Origin: Paramoeba atlantica
Lineage: Eukaryota; Discosea
Length of the DNA: 64,000 nucleotides
Assembly (NCBI GenBank): GCA_977017575.1
Contig: CDRNVI010000027.1
Span: 217,689 to 281,688, forward strand
Direction: 5' to 3'
This document shows, one piece after another, positions 55,936-64,000 of this stretch. The notes under the pieces are model-generated. The model was not told the DNA's origin and made no database searches. It was given only the letters and a program-made list of their open reading frames with translations. Numbering within the stretch: position 1 is the first letter of the stretch; every line of letters starts with the position of its first letter. The position numbers and the translations under genes were made by a program.

Positions 55936-56560
55936 TCTGGGGCTTTGGAATGTGTGGGTGACGAATCGGTCTGTATATCATCTTCCCCGGTGTCCATGGA
56001 TATTTGATCGCTTTCTTCCTCCAAAGAGTCCATCGTATCTATGTCGGCTGCGTCCCTTGTCGGCTCATGGTCAATTGCCATTTCCCGTTGAGTCTCATTG
56101 GGTTTTGGCGATGATAACGGTTCCCTTCGCAACTCTGTCGGCTTAAATTCAATAGTGCTTCGGGGCTCTATGTTGTAATGAGTTTCGTGATCTGCCCAAT
56201 TCGGTGGTATCTCTTTCGACCCAATGATTTTGATTCTTGGCTTCTTCTTTGGCGTTATCGGTTTCCCTGACATGGCACCGTGGCAATTAGGTGTCTCTTT
56301 CGACCCTATGATTTTGATTCTTGGAATTTTCTTCGAAGTCACTGATGTTCGTGTTTCTGGCAAAATTTGTCCGCACTTTCCATTGCTGTCACATGGCTGT
56401 TCAATTCTCGTAGCTTCCTTGCCTCTATGTGCTTTCACTTTCGTGATCCTTCTATGATTTTCTCCTGACTGCTTCACTTTCTTCTTGTCTGCTTGTGCTG
56501 TAGTTTGCGAAGGTGTCCGAGAAAAGCGTGTCATAAAAACCTTTTGTTCTCTTGAAAGGT

Positions 56561-56575
56561 CAACAAGGTACAGAA
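56561..56575 (-). other. Partial spliced-leader relic at the F-2 5' end
   Basis: TTCTGTACCTTGTTG on the minus strand, fused to a 26-nt leader before the F-2 ATG at 56534. Confidence 0.7.
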
Positions 56576-56589
56576 CCTAGCTCTAGAGC

Positions 56590-57545
56590 GCAAAAACTCA
56601 ATTTCTGCTCGGGCGGGCAATGTGAGTAACGTATCCGCTATCATGGATAATGGAATGAGTCAAACAGCAGTGGTCGCCCCAATCGATGAAGTAACAACAG
56701 CCGCGCAATTGCACCAGAAAGCATACGAGGCTTTAAAGGATCACGATCCCAAGCTAGCCACAATATTAAATGCCACCACACGGAAAGGAAGCCTTGACTG
56801 GTTACAATCTAATGCTAAATTTGTACCCACGCGTGCATTTCAGATTGCAATCATGACACGCCTTGGGATGCCTCATCCTCGACTCCCGAAATCGCTGCTG
56901 TGCCCCGGCTGTCGTATGTTACTCGACAACAAAACAGCTTTGCAGCACATCCCCGGATGCGTCCAATGTACAGGGCTTAATGCCACAGTGAAGCACAATC
57001 GGCTGGTTAAGTATATCTTCGAGTTGGCGCAAAAGGCCGGTATACAATGCGAGAAAGAACCGCGATCTTTTTCGACTTGGCAATGCGGAATTTGCAAGAA
57101 TAAAGTGTTTCCAAGCAACAAAATGATTCATGACAAAACATGTGCCGGACGTCAGCTGTTTCGCTCAGGGCCTGATTTGGTGATATATTGGTCAACCGGG
57201 GAAATATTTTATGATCTAACTGTGGTGCACGAGCTATCGAACTCCAATCAAGCGAAATCTTGTTCCCAGCTTCTTACAGATGCAATCAAGCGGAAACGGG
57301 ATACATATGTGACATCCGGAAAAATTCGCGACTTCGCATTTCAGTGCATCCCAGTGCTGTCCTGCGGCTCTCTTCATCAAAATACGAGATCTCTGTTGCA
57401 TGTCCTATCCGACGCGGCACTCTTAAATCGTCGAGCAACTGAAATGGAGTTCAAGCTCCTACTTCAGGAACTGAATGGGACGGAAGTGTACGCCCAGTTG
57501 CGGAACCACTTATCCCCGGAAGGCAGCAGCAGGTACAGCATTTGA
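56590..57545 (+). pseudogene. K-related non-LTR endonuclease fragment
   Basis: From NSISARAGNVSNVSAIMDN (before the ATG at 56622) through TTAAQLHQKAYEALK, CPGCRMLLDNKTALQHIPGC, WQCGICKNKVFPSNKMIHDKTC, RSGPDLVIYWSTGEIFYDL, LLLQELNGTEVYAQL to TGA 57545. All endonuclease and zinc-finger motifs are intact but RT is missing, so a 5'-truncated insertion. Confidence 0.72.
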
Positions 57546-57982
57546 GCCAAATGTATCAACATAGTTTCGTTTTTCAATGCCTATATGTATTATTATATAC
57601 ATAATATCTAAAGGAACGGAAATATCTGGATAAGAACGTCACTGGATTTCCTTATTGTAAGACCTTTCCTTATTGTAAGACCTTTCCTTATTGTAAGACC
57701 TTTCCTTATCACTTATGATTAAGAAAAACTTCAAGAAAAACGTTTAGCAGAAGATAAACTCTATTCCTATACTAAATGACTTTAGAACACTAGGTCTACA
57801 ACACTGAGTATAAATCTGCTTTACCATTTTTATTTCTGTCAAAAAAACGGAAAAACAAAAACCGAAAGTCACAAAGGAATAGCAAAAAGTTTGAGTACCT
57901 GTAGATTTCTGTGAATCGCTGTGAGTCGCTGTGAGTCGCTGTAAGTATTTTTTTGCGACGAAAAATGGCGATCTAGAGACTC
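57546..57982 (+). other. Non-coding: 3' UTR and short tandem repeats
   Basis: Four copies of TTCCTTATTGTAAGACC between 57648 and 57708, then AT-rich DNA, and GTGAGTCGCT repeated near 57917-57941. No ORF supported. Confidence 0.5.
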
Positions 57983-57984
57983 AC

Positions 57985-58541
57985 CAATGGGATTGCGAGT
58001 CCAAGGCTCGACCTGGGTACCATGCGTTCTGCCCATGGGTCACTCCTGGTCAGCCAGCTTGGCTCACCGATTATGTTAGGCTATAATCTTGTACCGTCAG
58101 GAAAGGGTTATTTCCATGCTGGAAATAGAGCGAACGGACCTTGAACACACACCTAAGATACTTTTCCTAAAAAACCATCATAAGAATGTAGTAGGACTAA
58201 TTATGGTGTATTACGATAATGTGGTCATAGCAACAAAGGACCTGGGCTTAGCCAAGCGGTGGGAGGCACGACTGATAAAGAATGCCCGAGCCCTGGGCGC
58301 CATATGGAAAGATCCACAACCCAGAATTTCAAGTGGGAGGGTTACATATCTGGGGGTTGAGTACGAGTGGGACTGTAATTTCCTTCGGTCCCGCATATCG
58401 GAGGAAAAATTCAGCAAGTGGCATTCCTGGATATCACTTTGGAAATTGGCACACGAGGATAAGATTAATATTACGGCTAGGGAGGGCGCTCAATGGATAT
58501 CGAGACTGGTATGGGCAACAAGGGTCGCTAACCTACCCCTA
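57985..58541 (+). pseudogene. Family M RT-RNase H remnant, RT part
   Basis: MGLRVQGSTWVPCVLPMGHSWSASLAHRL (motif B, cf. LPMGHRCAPE of the YR elements), a frameshift near 58075, then LIMVYYDNVVIATKD (motif C as YYDN), VTYLGVEYEWD and WISRLVWATRVANLPL. A SINE-like insert begins at 58542; RNase H follows at 59076. It seems a distant RT-RNase H lineage, perhaps another YR type; its recombinase was not found here. Confidence 0.6.
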
Positions 58542-59063
58542 GTCAGGGCATTCGGCTTAAGACGGATGATGGGACTTAGCGATCCCAGCTTCCCGAGCTA
58601 ACTCACCCGGCGTCGTAAAACAAGACGCTGAATAACTAGGGTGAGATTTTTTTCATGGAACCTGGAAATGTCAATTCCAGCACCCGGCGCCAACAAAACA
58701 AGGCGCCAAAGAACTAGGGTGTGAGGAATGCCGCGGAAAGAGTCTGCCCGGCACCAACAAATCAAGGTGCTAAATAGCTAGGACAGAATTCTTTCCCGCG
58801 TATGGGGTTACCCGGTGTTAGCAAAACGAAACACTAGGAAACTAGGGTAAATACCCATCCGCACCAACTAATAATCATTGGACGCTTGGCCGCTGTGCAG
58901 TCTGTAATGCCCGCAGCCTAAAAGCTGTGACGCATGGCAAAAGCTATGATTTTCATAGCCTGGCGCGCGCGGCTAAAAGCAGTTAATTTTGGATAGTGCC
59001 CGGCTATCTCCGGGAGGGTACGTCCCTATGGGATAAATGCCCTTAACAAACAATCAATCAATC
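58542..59063 (+). mobile_element. SINE-like insertion 2 with 12-bp target duplication
   Basis: 522 bp flanked by AACCTACCCCTA at 58530-58541 and 59064-59075, ending (CAAT)n. The head has the hairpin CATTCG-GCTTAAGA-CGGATG, then four tandem ACCCGG..CTAGGGT modules (58602-58860) and a GC-rich tail. The first 60 bp and first module match SINE 3. Confidence 0.8.
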
Positions 59064-59075
59064 AACCTACCCCTA

Positions 59076-59742
59076 CACGAGGCAGACTACGCGTTGAGAC
59101 TTTTAGCCGAGTGGGCACCCGAGACAGAGATCCGGGGTTGGGACAGAACTCTGAGCACGGAAGAGACAATAGTCTGGGGGGATTGACGATCGTCTTTTCA
59201 GTACACCGGGTTCCCGGGAGTGGCACTACGCCCCGATCATAAATGACTGCGGAATCACCATCCGTGGCGCCGTCGATGCAGCGCAGTCGACAGGAAAAGG
59301 GGGTCTATTCTTCACAGAAGAGGGGGATCATTTTGGGATATGGTTCGTAGAGAACGAGTCGGGAACTAAGGACAGCGCATTTCACCTCGAGCTTCAAGCG
59401 ATTGAGCTCGGGTGTATGCAAGCAGTGCAGGGGAGGGGAACAGACGACATTAAAAGGGTCATTTTAGGAACCGACTGCCAACCAGCGCGGAGCTCGGTTA
59501 CTAATGGATACAGCAGGTCGATGGAGGCAGTGCACCGAATTAAGAACATCTGGAACTTGAAGAAAACGTTCAATTTTTCCTTGGAGCTAAGATGGCTGCC
59601 AGGTAAAGATAATGCGGCAGATCCCATTTCCCGGCGATTGCCCATAGACCCAGAACGCAATATCAAGTCTTTTGACATTTTAATCCAGAACGTGGATGTG
59701 TCTAAATCATCACGAATGTTTGAGCTCGGTACCGAGATTTAG
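59076..59742 (+). pseudogene. Family M RT-RNase H remnant, RNase H part
   Basis: HEADYALRLLAEWAPETE, a frameshift near 59180, then SREWHYAPIINDCG, VDAAQSTGKGGLFF (first Asp), HLELQAIELG (Glu), ILGTDCQPA (Asp) and LPGKDNAADPISRR (last Asp), to TAG 59742. Removing the SINE and one duplication copy joins it to 58541 in frame. Confidence 0.62.
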
Positions 59743-59854
59743 GATACTGAGTTCCACGTTAAACAGATATGACACCTCGCGCCCAAGGCGGGTATACCCG
59801 CATTGGCTGCTAGGCGGTGCCGACGCATAGGCCACTTAGTGGTGCTATGCAAAA

Positions 59855-60183
59855 AAAAAATGAAAACCTGGAAGGATGCGTGAGTAAAGCAACCAAAGCA
59901 CTGGATCAAGAATTCGTAAACTCCAAGCTAACAGATCAAGAAATTCTCACAAAATTACGAGAGCTTCATACACAAAACAACTGCACCTTTACGATACCAT
60001 CTGAAGCTCCCATTATTGCAGCTATCTCCACAACAGAACTGCGAACTGCAGGACGACGGTTGGCGAAAGGGGCAGCGCCGGGGCCATCGGGAACGACGGA
60101 TTGCATACTACGACTACTCCTCGACGATGAAATTTGTTGCACGGCACTTTGCCACATGATTGCAGATTTAATAAACGGACGAT
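59855..60183 (+). pseudogene. K-type RT N-terminal fragment
   Basis: NLEGCVSKATKALDQEFVNSKLTDQEI.. APIIAAISTTELRTAGRRLAKGAAPGPSGTTDCILRLL.. CHMIADLING, the segment before RT motif A, aligned with K1 (LEGCVTKATKVLDQE, GSAPGPTGTTDTII). Cut by the insertion starting at 60184. Confidence 0.65.
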
Positions 60184-60828
60184 CTAATAAACGGACGAAA
60201 TGTTTACCCGTACTGGCAGGAGGCGCTTTGCACCGCAATACGCAGAACCTGGTACACTCGCTTGCAGACGCGGCCATGCTAAACAGGAACGTCAGGGCAT
60301 CCGGCTTATGTCGGATGATGGGACTTAGCGATCCCAACTTCTCGAGCTAACTCACCCGGCGTCGTAAAACAAGACGCTAAAGAACTAGGGTGAGCACAAC
60401 GAAGACAATATGGATGACACTACCCGGTGCCAGTAAAACGAGGCACTAAATAATTAGGGTGGATGTCATTCTGGCAACGTAGAATGGGTGGCACCGCCCA
60501 GTACCGAATATAACAAGGTACTAAGAAACTAGGGTGGGTGCCATTCGGGCTAATCTTTGGAATGTGTTTGTGTTTTTTTTTATCCACCCTCAAAAGATAG
60601 AGTGGTTTTTTTGGTCAAGGGGCGCCTTATTTGCATTACCTAAGGTGCAGGGGTATAGCGCACCCCACCTCCCTAGCTGTAACCTAACTCCTCTCCAAGC
60701 GGAGGTCAGCCGTAGCTTGCTGTGGCTGGCTCTCCGGATACGTCGCAAGACGTATTCGGACTGCCCGTTTGGGGAGTTGAGGGGCCATAACTTTTCGGAG
60801 TCAAAAGGCCCAATACATCATCATCATC
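60184..60828 (+). mobile_element. SINE-like insertion 3 with 14-bp target duplication and composite head
   Basis: Flanked by AATAAACGGACGAT at 60170-60183 and 60829-60842, ending (ATC)n. The first about 105 bp are a K C-terminal fragment (KCLPVLAGGALHRNTQNL); from 60289 it follows SINE 2 (hairpin CATCCG..CGGATG, module at 60349), then two more modules, and from 60686 the LINE G 3' end. A chimera using the G 3' end for mobilisation is the simplest reading. Confidence 0.7.
60349..60545 (+). ncRNA. Three tandem ACCCGG..CTAGGGT stem-loop modules in SINE 3
   Basis: Units at 60351-60393 (inner stem GCGTC/GACGC), 60415-60466 (GTGCC/GGCAC, outer ATGACA/TGTCAT) and 60486-60544 (AGTACC/GGTACT, outer TGGCACC/GGTGCCA). 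Stems vary between units but pairing is preserved. Confidence 0.65.
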
Positions 60829-60985
60829 AATAAACGGACGATATCCAGCCATTTGTCTGCGAACAGATGTGGCTGCCTCACTTCACGCGTAGGTCGCGTT
60901 GCCGGTGCTCCACGCGGGGAGTAATCTTCTAGCACGAGAGCGGTTGGCTCAATCATATAAGAAGACACCGGACTTTAGACAGACA

Positions 60986-61103
60986 TTACCCTAGTAATTT
61001 GATGCCTTGTTTTATTGGCATTGGGGAAATCCATCTATAGGAAAATCCATCTATAGGTGTAATACCCTAGTTCTTTAGCATCTTGCTATTTTGATGCCGG
61101 GTA
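60986..61103 (-). ncRNA. Two stem-loop modules on the minus strand
   Basis: Minus-strand units with inner stems GCATC/GATGC (61103-61062) and TGCC/GGCA (61024-60986), each followed by TA..TACTAGGGT or TAAAGAACTAGGGT. They sit in a degraded SINE-like sequence of unclear borders. Confidence 0.55.
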
Positions 61104-61417
61104 CCTCCTTTCGTAAGCTTTCTAGTTCGCTTACATATTGTACGTATCTATACCAATATCGTATGTATCAATTGTTCCATATAAGTCCTGTATTTCATAC
61201 GACGTACGTCCTGCCTATGATATCATAAATGGGAAACTTTAACTTTACCCGTGGTGCTGCAAAGCCCACGGGTCCTCGCACGAAAAAATAAAGGGGGGTG
61301 CTTATTCGTGTCGAGGGATTTACATGAGGGAAACGCCATTATTTATTGTTAACCAACAAGGTACATCAAGCTGTCAAGCAGAACATCATTTAGAAATATC
61401 AGAGACATTGATTCTTT

Positions 61418-62254
61418 ATGTTTCGCACACAAAAGAAGTCCAAAGACCACAATACATTGCAGTTGTCCATGCGGGCGAGTATACCGAGTCCCCTTGAGAG
61501 CAATGTACGTGCCCGTTTTCCTTTGAAAGAGTTGCGGCTTAAGAACCCGCCGCATTCTTGTGAAAGTACACATTCACAGGATTTCAAAAGGACAGATTTA
61601 ATCTGTCAAGCGTTGTCACGAAGTAGCACGGCATCTACTACGCAACCTGCAGCTCTGAAGCGACGACCGTTATCTATTGATTTGACTCATACAGTTGTCG
61701 AATCTCTGAGCCGTGTTTCTGAGGTAGATTCGATAGCTTCGAGCAAACGCAACCAGGAAAGCAGTCCTTTGTTTCGACGCTACAGCCCCGTTGTGCCAGA
61801 ATTTACGGATATTAAAACACGCGCCAAGCAAAAGCAAACGGCAAACTCCGTTCCACGATTCGGAGAAATAAAGGAAATGGAGAGCACTTTATGTAGCTTG
61901 CGTAACAGCAAGTGCAAGCTACACTATGTCGCAGATATTCTTGCGAGCTACGAACTTTCACAGTTTGGGTTACGTCGACAAATTATATTTCAACTAGCAC
62001 ATCAGCATAAATTAGTACAGGAATTGAGGGACCGGATTGCCATTGTTCATTCTCCTAAATATTGGACGAGGACAAAACAAGTTCGAAATACGCGCGGACA
62101 AGATTGTAAATCTTGTAACGCGTCTTTATTTTGCCACAAACAATTGCCTATTCACATCAGAAAAGCAATTCAGGAATTTCGGCAAGGTTCAAAGGAGAGA
62201 AATCCTTCAAGCCCACAGATTAGCGTGTCAAAGTTACGAAGCTGTTCCTTTTAG
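61418..62254 (+). CDS. Hypothetical protein (278 codons), possible host gene or remnant
   Basis: ATG 61418 to TAG 62254. Basic, Ser-rich; no domain recognised and no similarity to the elements here. From about 62040 another frame reads more like protein (FEIRADKIVNLVTRLYF.. SYEAVPFSQRGHIFRNARKALH-stop at 62300), so there may be a frameshift or an unrecognised intron near 62040. It is the only long ORF in the window outside recognisable mobile elements. Confidence 0.35.
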   Translation: MFRTQKKSKDHNTLQLSMRASIPSPLESNVRARFPLKELRLKNPPHSCESTHSQDFKRTDLICQALSRSSTASTTQPAALKRRPLSIDLTHTVVESLSRVSEVDSIASSKRNQESSPLFRRYSPVVPEFTDIKTRAKQKQTANSVPRFGEIKEMESTLCSLRNSKCKLHYVADILASYELSQFGLRRQIIFQLAHQHKLVQELRDRIAIVHSPKYWTRTKQVRNTRGQDCKSCNASLFCHKQLPIHIRKAIQEFRQGSKERNPSSPQISVSKLRSCSF

Positions 62255-62300
62255 CCAAAGAGGCCACATTTTCAGGAACGCTAGAAAAGCTTTGCATTAA

Positions 62301-63066
62301 GGAACACTCCATTAGGATTCATAATAATACACGTACGTAACAAGAATACACGTCCGTAACATACACAATGGAATTGTCAATATACCAAGAAAACAAAAAT
62401 TGTGATTCTACTGTACTGTAAATTTTGATTAGACTGATTTATAGCTAAGTTTTTACTACTATTTGATCATATTCTAGCTGCTTGCCACACAGTTCGCTTT
62501 GTTTCTTTAAACGATTTGCCTCTTTCTTTTACTGTATGCCTCTACCGATCCAGCCATTTACTGTAAACCTCCTGTAGAGTTATTATCCCACTTTTTGTGT
62601 GTGAAATAATCAAAAAAGTGGAACAATGAACGGAAATTGGAATAATAAACGGACATGTTGTCAAAAAAAAGTAGAAACAATATTTGGTCAAAGTGAAGCA
62701 TTATTTCACACTTTTTTTAAAACATTTATTGTCGCCCTATTTTGGCTAAAAAAAAAAACTTAACTCTCTTGCCCTTTTTCTAGAACGATTTCTACGTTCT
62801 CGCAATGTCATTCGAGGTGCTAAAACAGGCGACGAAGGGCACAATCTTCATGTTTTCCTCTCTTTAGCTTACTTTTCACAATTTCTGCGCCGAACTTCAG
62901 CCGATTATCTCGCGCTTCTTCCCCACTACCAAGCGTACCGTCACCGCGAAAAACGTACAGCTGTATGTAAACAAATGTCAGAAAAATACTTTCAATGCAC
63001 GTAAAATATGATAAGGCAACATTTAGAACACATAAAAAAATTAACAAAAAAAAACATTTTTTATGT
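62301..63066 (+). other. Non-coding AT-rich region
   Basis: No supportable ORF. AGTGAAGCATTATTTCA at 62694-62710 recurs in the foldback repeat downstream. Confidence 0.5.
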
Positions 63067-63393
63067 GAAAATAATGCTTCACTTTCACCAATAGTTTATT
63101 CATGATCATTTGGCAATTATAACCCGAATTCGGGCCATTTTTGATGCCTTACCAGTAGGGGCAGGAGGCGAATCTGTAAAAAAAAACGTCGCAGAATGGT
63201 AGCTGAGGTCCAAAACTCTTAAAATACGTTTTAGAAGCCCATTTTGGAAAAATATTGGGTGAAAGTGAAGCATTATTTCAGCTACCATTCTGCGACGTTT
63301 TTTTCGACAGATTCGCCTCCTGTCCCTACTGGTAAGGCATCAAAAATGGCCCGAATTCGGGTTATAATTGCCAAATGATCATGAATAAACTAT
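63067..63393 (+). repeat. Foldback repeat with 116-bp inverted arms
   Basis: Arm 63091-63206 is the inverted complement of 63278-63393 with a few mismatches; each includes the palindrome CCCGAATTCGGG. The 71-bp spacer ends in GGTGAAAGTGAAGCATTATTT, itself the inverse of the block just outside the left arm (63067-63089). Possibly a MITE-like or rearranged element. Confidence 0.75.
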
Positions 63394-63574
63394 TTTGTTT
63401 GGGTGAAATGAGGTCCCAAACTCTCTAAATACACGTACGTTTTAGGAGTCGATTTTGGAAAAAATGTTATTTTTACTTTTTCCTTGGTTAAAATATGTTT
63501 TTGGTCATCCCAAAAATTTCGGAAATTTTGACCTTGTCGGACATCTCCTGCGCCTACCAGGGGGGGTCACGCCA

Positions 63575-63735
63575 CTCGCACCTTTATAACGCATAAAACT
63601 CGCACCCTTATAACGCATAAAACTCGCACCCTTATAATGCATAATGCACCCTGATAACGCATATTGTCCCACTGATAATGCATAAAAACTCGCACCCTTA
63701 TAACGCATAAAACTTGCACCCTTATAATGCATATT
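63575..63735 (+). repeat. Minisatellite, about 24-bp unit
   Basis: Imperfect copies of ACTCGCACCCTTATAACGCAT plus AAA, about seven in number, some shortened. Confidence 0.75.
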
Positions 63736-64000
63736 TTTTGCGAGCCCCTAAAAAAAAGTGACCCCCCCTCGAAAAAAAACGACCCCATAAAAAATGTGGA
63801 GGGAGGAAATAAGTTAAAAAGAAAAAAAAGTGGAGGGAAGAAATAAGTTAAAGAGCGCTAGAATTTCATTCCTGCTCCCGGTGAGGCCCCGGAGTTGCGA
63901 GAGGCCTCCATACCCCACAACTACCACCTTCCCCCCCTACTTATTCCCCCCCTGAATCCCCCCCTGGATCCCCCCTTGCATTCCCCCTGGATTCCCCCCT
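63736..64000 (+). repeat. Low-complexity A-rich then C-rich DNA
   Basis: A-runs alternating with C-runs, a short duplicated GTGGAGGGAGGAAATAAGTTAA, then from 63925 runs of C5-C7 separated by TGGATT/TGAATC to the window end. Confidence 0.6.

Larger units (their letters stand above)
53700..56534 (-). pseudogene. F-2 RLE-type non-LTR element, N-terminus to RT
   Basis: Read right to left: ATG 56534, about 200 basic/acidic residues (PRIKIIGSKE twice, WADHETH), interrupted by a SINE at 55935-55721; without it the frame runs on through SKAPDQVYATVSKWGKG. A frameshift lies near 55140. RT continues 55096-53700: VDFRNAYNTPNR (A), SSEIRQGSALSSMYF (B), RAYQDDVTLSS (C, YQDD), ILGAYIGPD, then a deletion before the CCHC finger. 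The 3' remainder is at 47889-47609 and 43135-42804. A partial spliced leader marks the 5' end at 56575. A dead copy closely related to F-1. Confidence 0.8.

Noticed and set aside
57648-57708. Short direct repeats that might suggest a CRISPR array
   Set aside because: Units are directly adjacent with no variable spacers; an AT-rich tandem repeat in a eukaryotic 3' UTR.
61354-61364. Spliced-leader relic on the minus strand (GTACCTTGTTG)
   Set aside because: Only 11 bases match and no clear gene follows; listed as weak support, not as a feature.
63575-63735. Regular 24-bp repeat as a possible CRISPR or centromeric array
   Set aside because: No unique spacers, only about seven imperfect units; a minisatellite.

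Overview
KIND OF GENOME. This is a nuclear stretch from a eukaryotic microbe, built almost entirely of retrotransposons nested inside one another; I see no convincing ordinary host gene apart from one doubtful ORF near 61.4-62.3 kb. The best clue to the organism is a short sequence (AACGATAAAGATACAG followed directly by TTTCTGTACCTTGTTG) at the 5' ends of several unrelated units. Its core GATACAGTTTCTGTAC is the conserved core of euglenozoan (kinetoplastid/diplonemid) spliced leaders as I remember them. Element types agree: tyrosine-recombinase (YR) retrotransposons of the Gag/YR/RT-RNase H kind (VIPER/DIRS/PAT-like) and non-LTR elements with a C-terminal restriction-like endonuclease (RLE; R2/CRE-like). 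I infer a euglenozoan; I cannot name a species.

LAYOUT. 1-14316: YR element A-1 (5' end outside the window) split by two complete YR elements, B-1 (1311-5782) and C-1 (6632-12224). 14317-15835: tail of an RLE non-LTR element (family E) that A-1 entered, then a second E fragment with a structured RNA downstream. 15836-21428: a fourth YR lineage (D), cut exactly in its RT active-site motif by the complete element A-2 (16042-21169). 21438-23704: spliced-leader-headed 5' ends of non-LTR elements and an inverted fragment. 23728-26715: long RLE non-LTR ORF (family F). 27.4-30.8 kb: second RLE family (K) with N-terminal zinc fingers. 30.9-41.5 kb: one E element split by a rearranged B element (31908-34244) and by complete C-2 (35439-41033). 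41.5-42.8 kb: low-information DNA. 42.8-56.6 kb: one minus-strand F element split by a tandem K array, other K fragments, an intact RTE-like LINE (G, 50139-53450) and a SINE-like insert. 56.6-61.1 kb: K fragments, a decayed RT-RNase H lineage (M), and SINE-like units carrying a repeated stem-loop. 61.1-64 kb: one doubtful ORF, a foldback repeat, a minisatellite and C-rich DNA.

HOW THE PARTS WORK. In A, B and C the order is A1 repeat - Gag (CCHC) - one UAG - YR in the same frame - RT-RNase H in the -1 frame - B1-A2-spacer-B2. B1/A2 is the circle-type junction, and insertions make no target duplication, so removing an element restores the interrupted frame to the base. Non-LTR elements and SINEs make 8-14 bp duplications, in some cases about 46 or 300 bp. 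Overlapping events give a relative chronology. Main points for a second look: spliced-leader relics at retrotransposon 5' ends, including one inside a YR element's 5' repeat; an RT motif C that is YxDG rather than YxDD in every YR family here; a conserved recombination core; and a stem-loop module with strong covariation.
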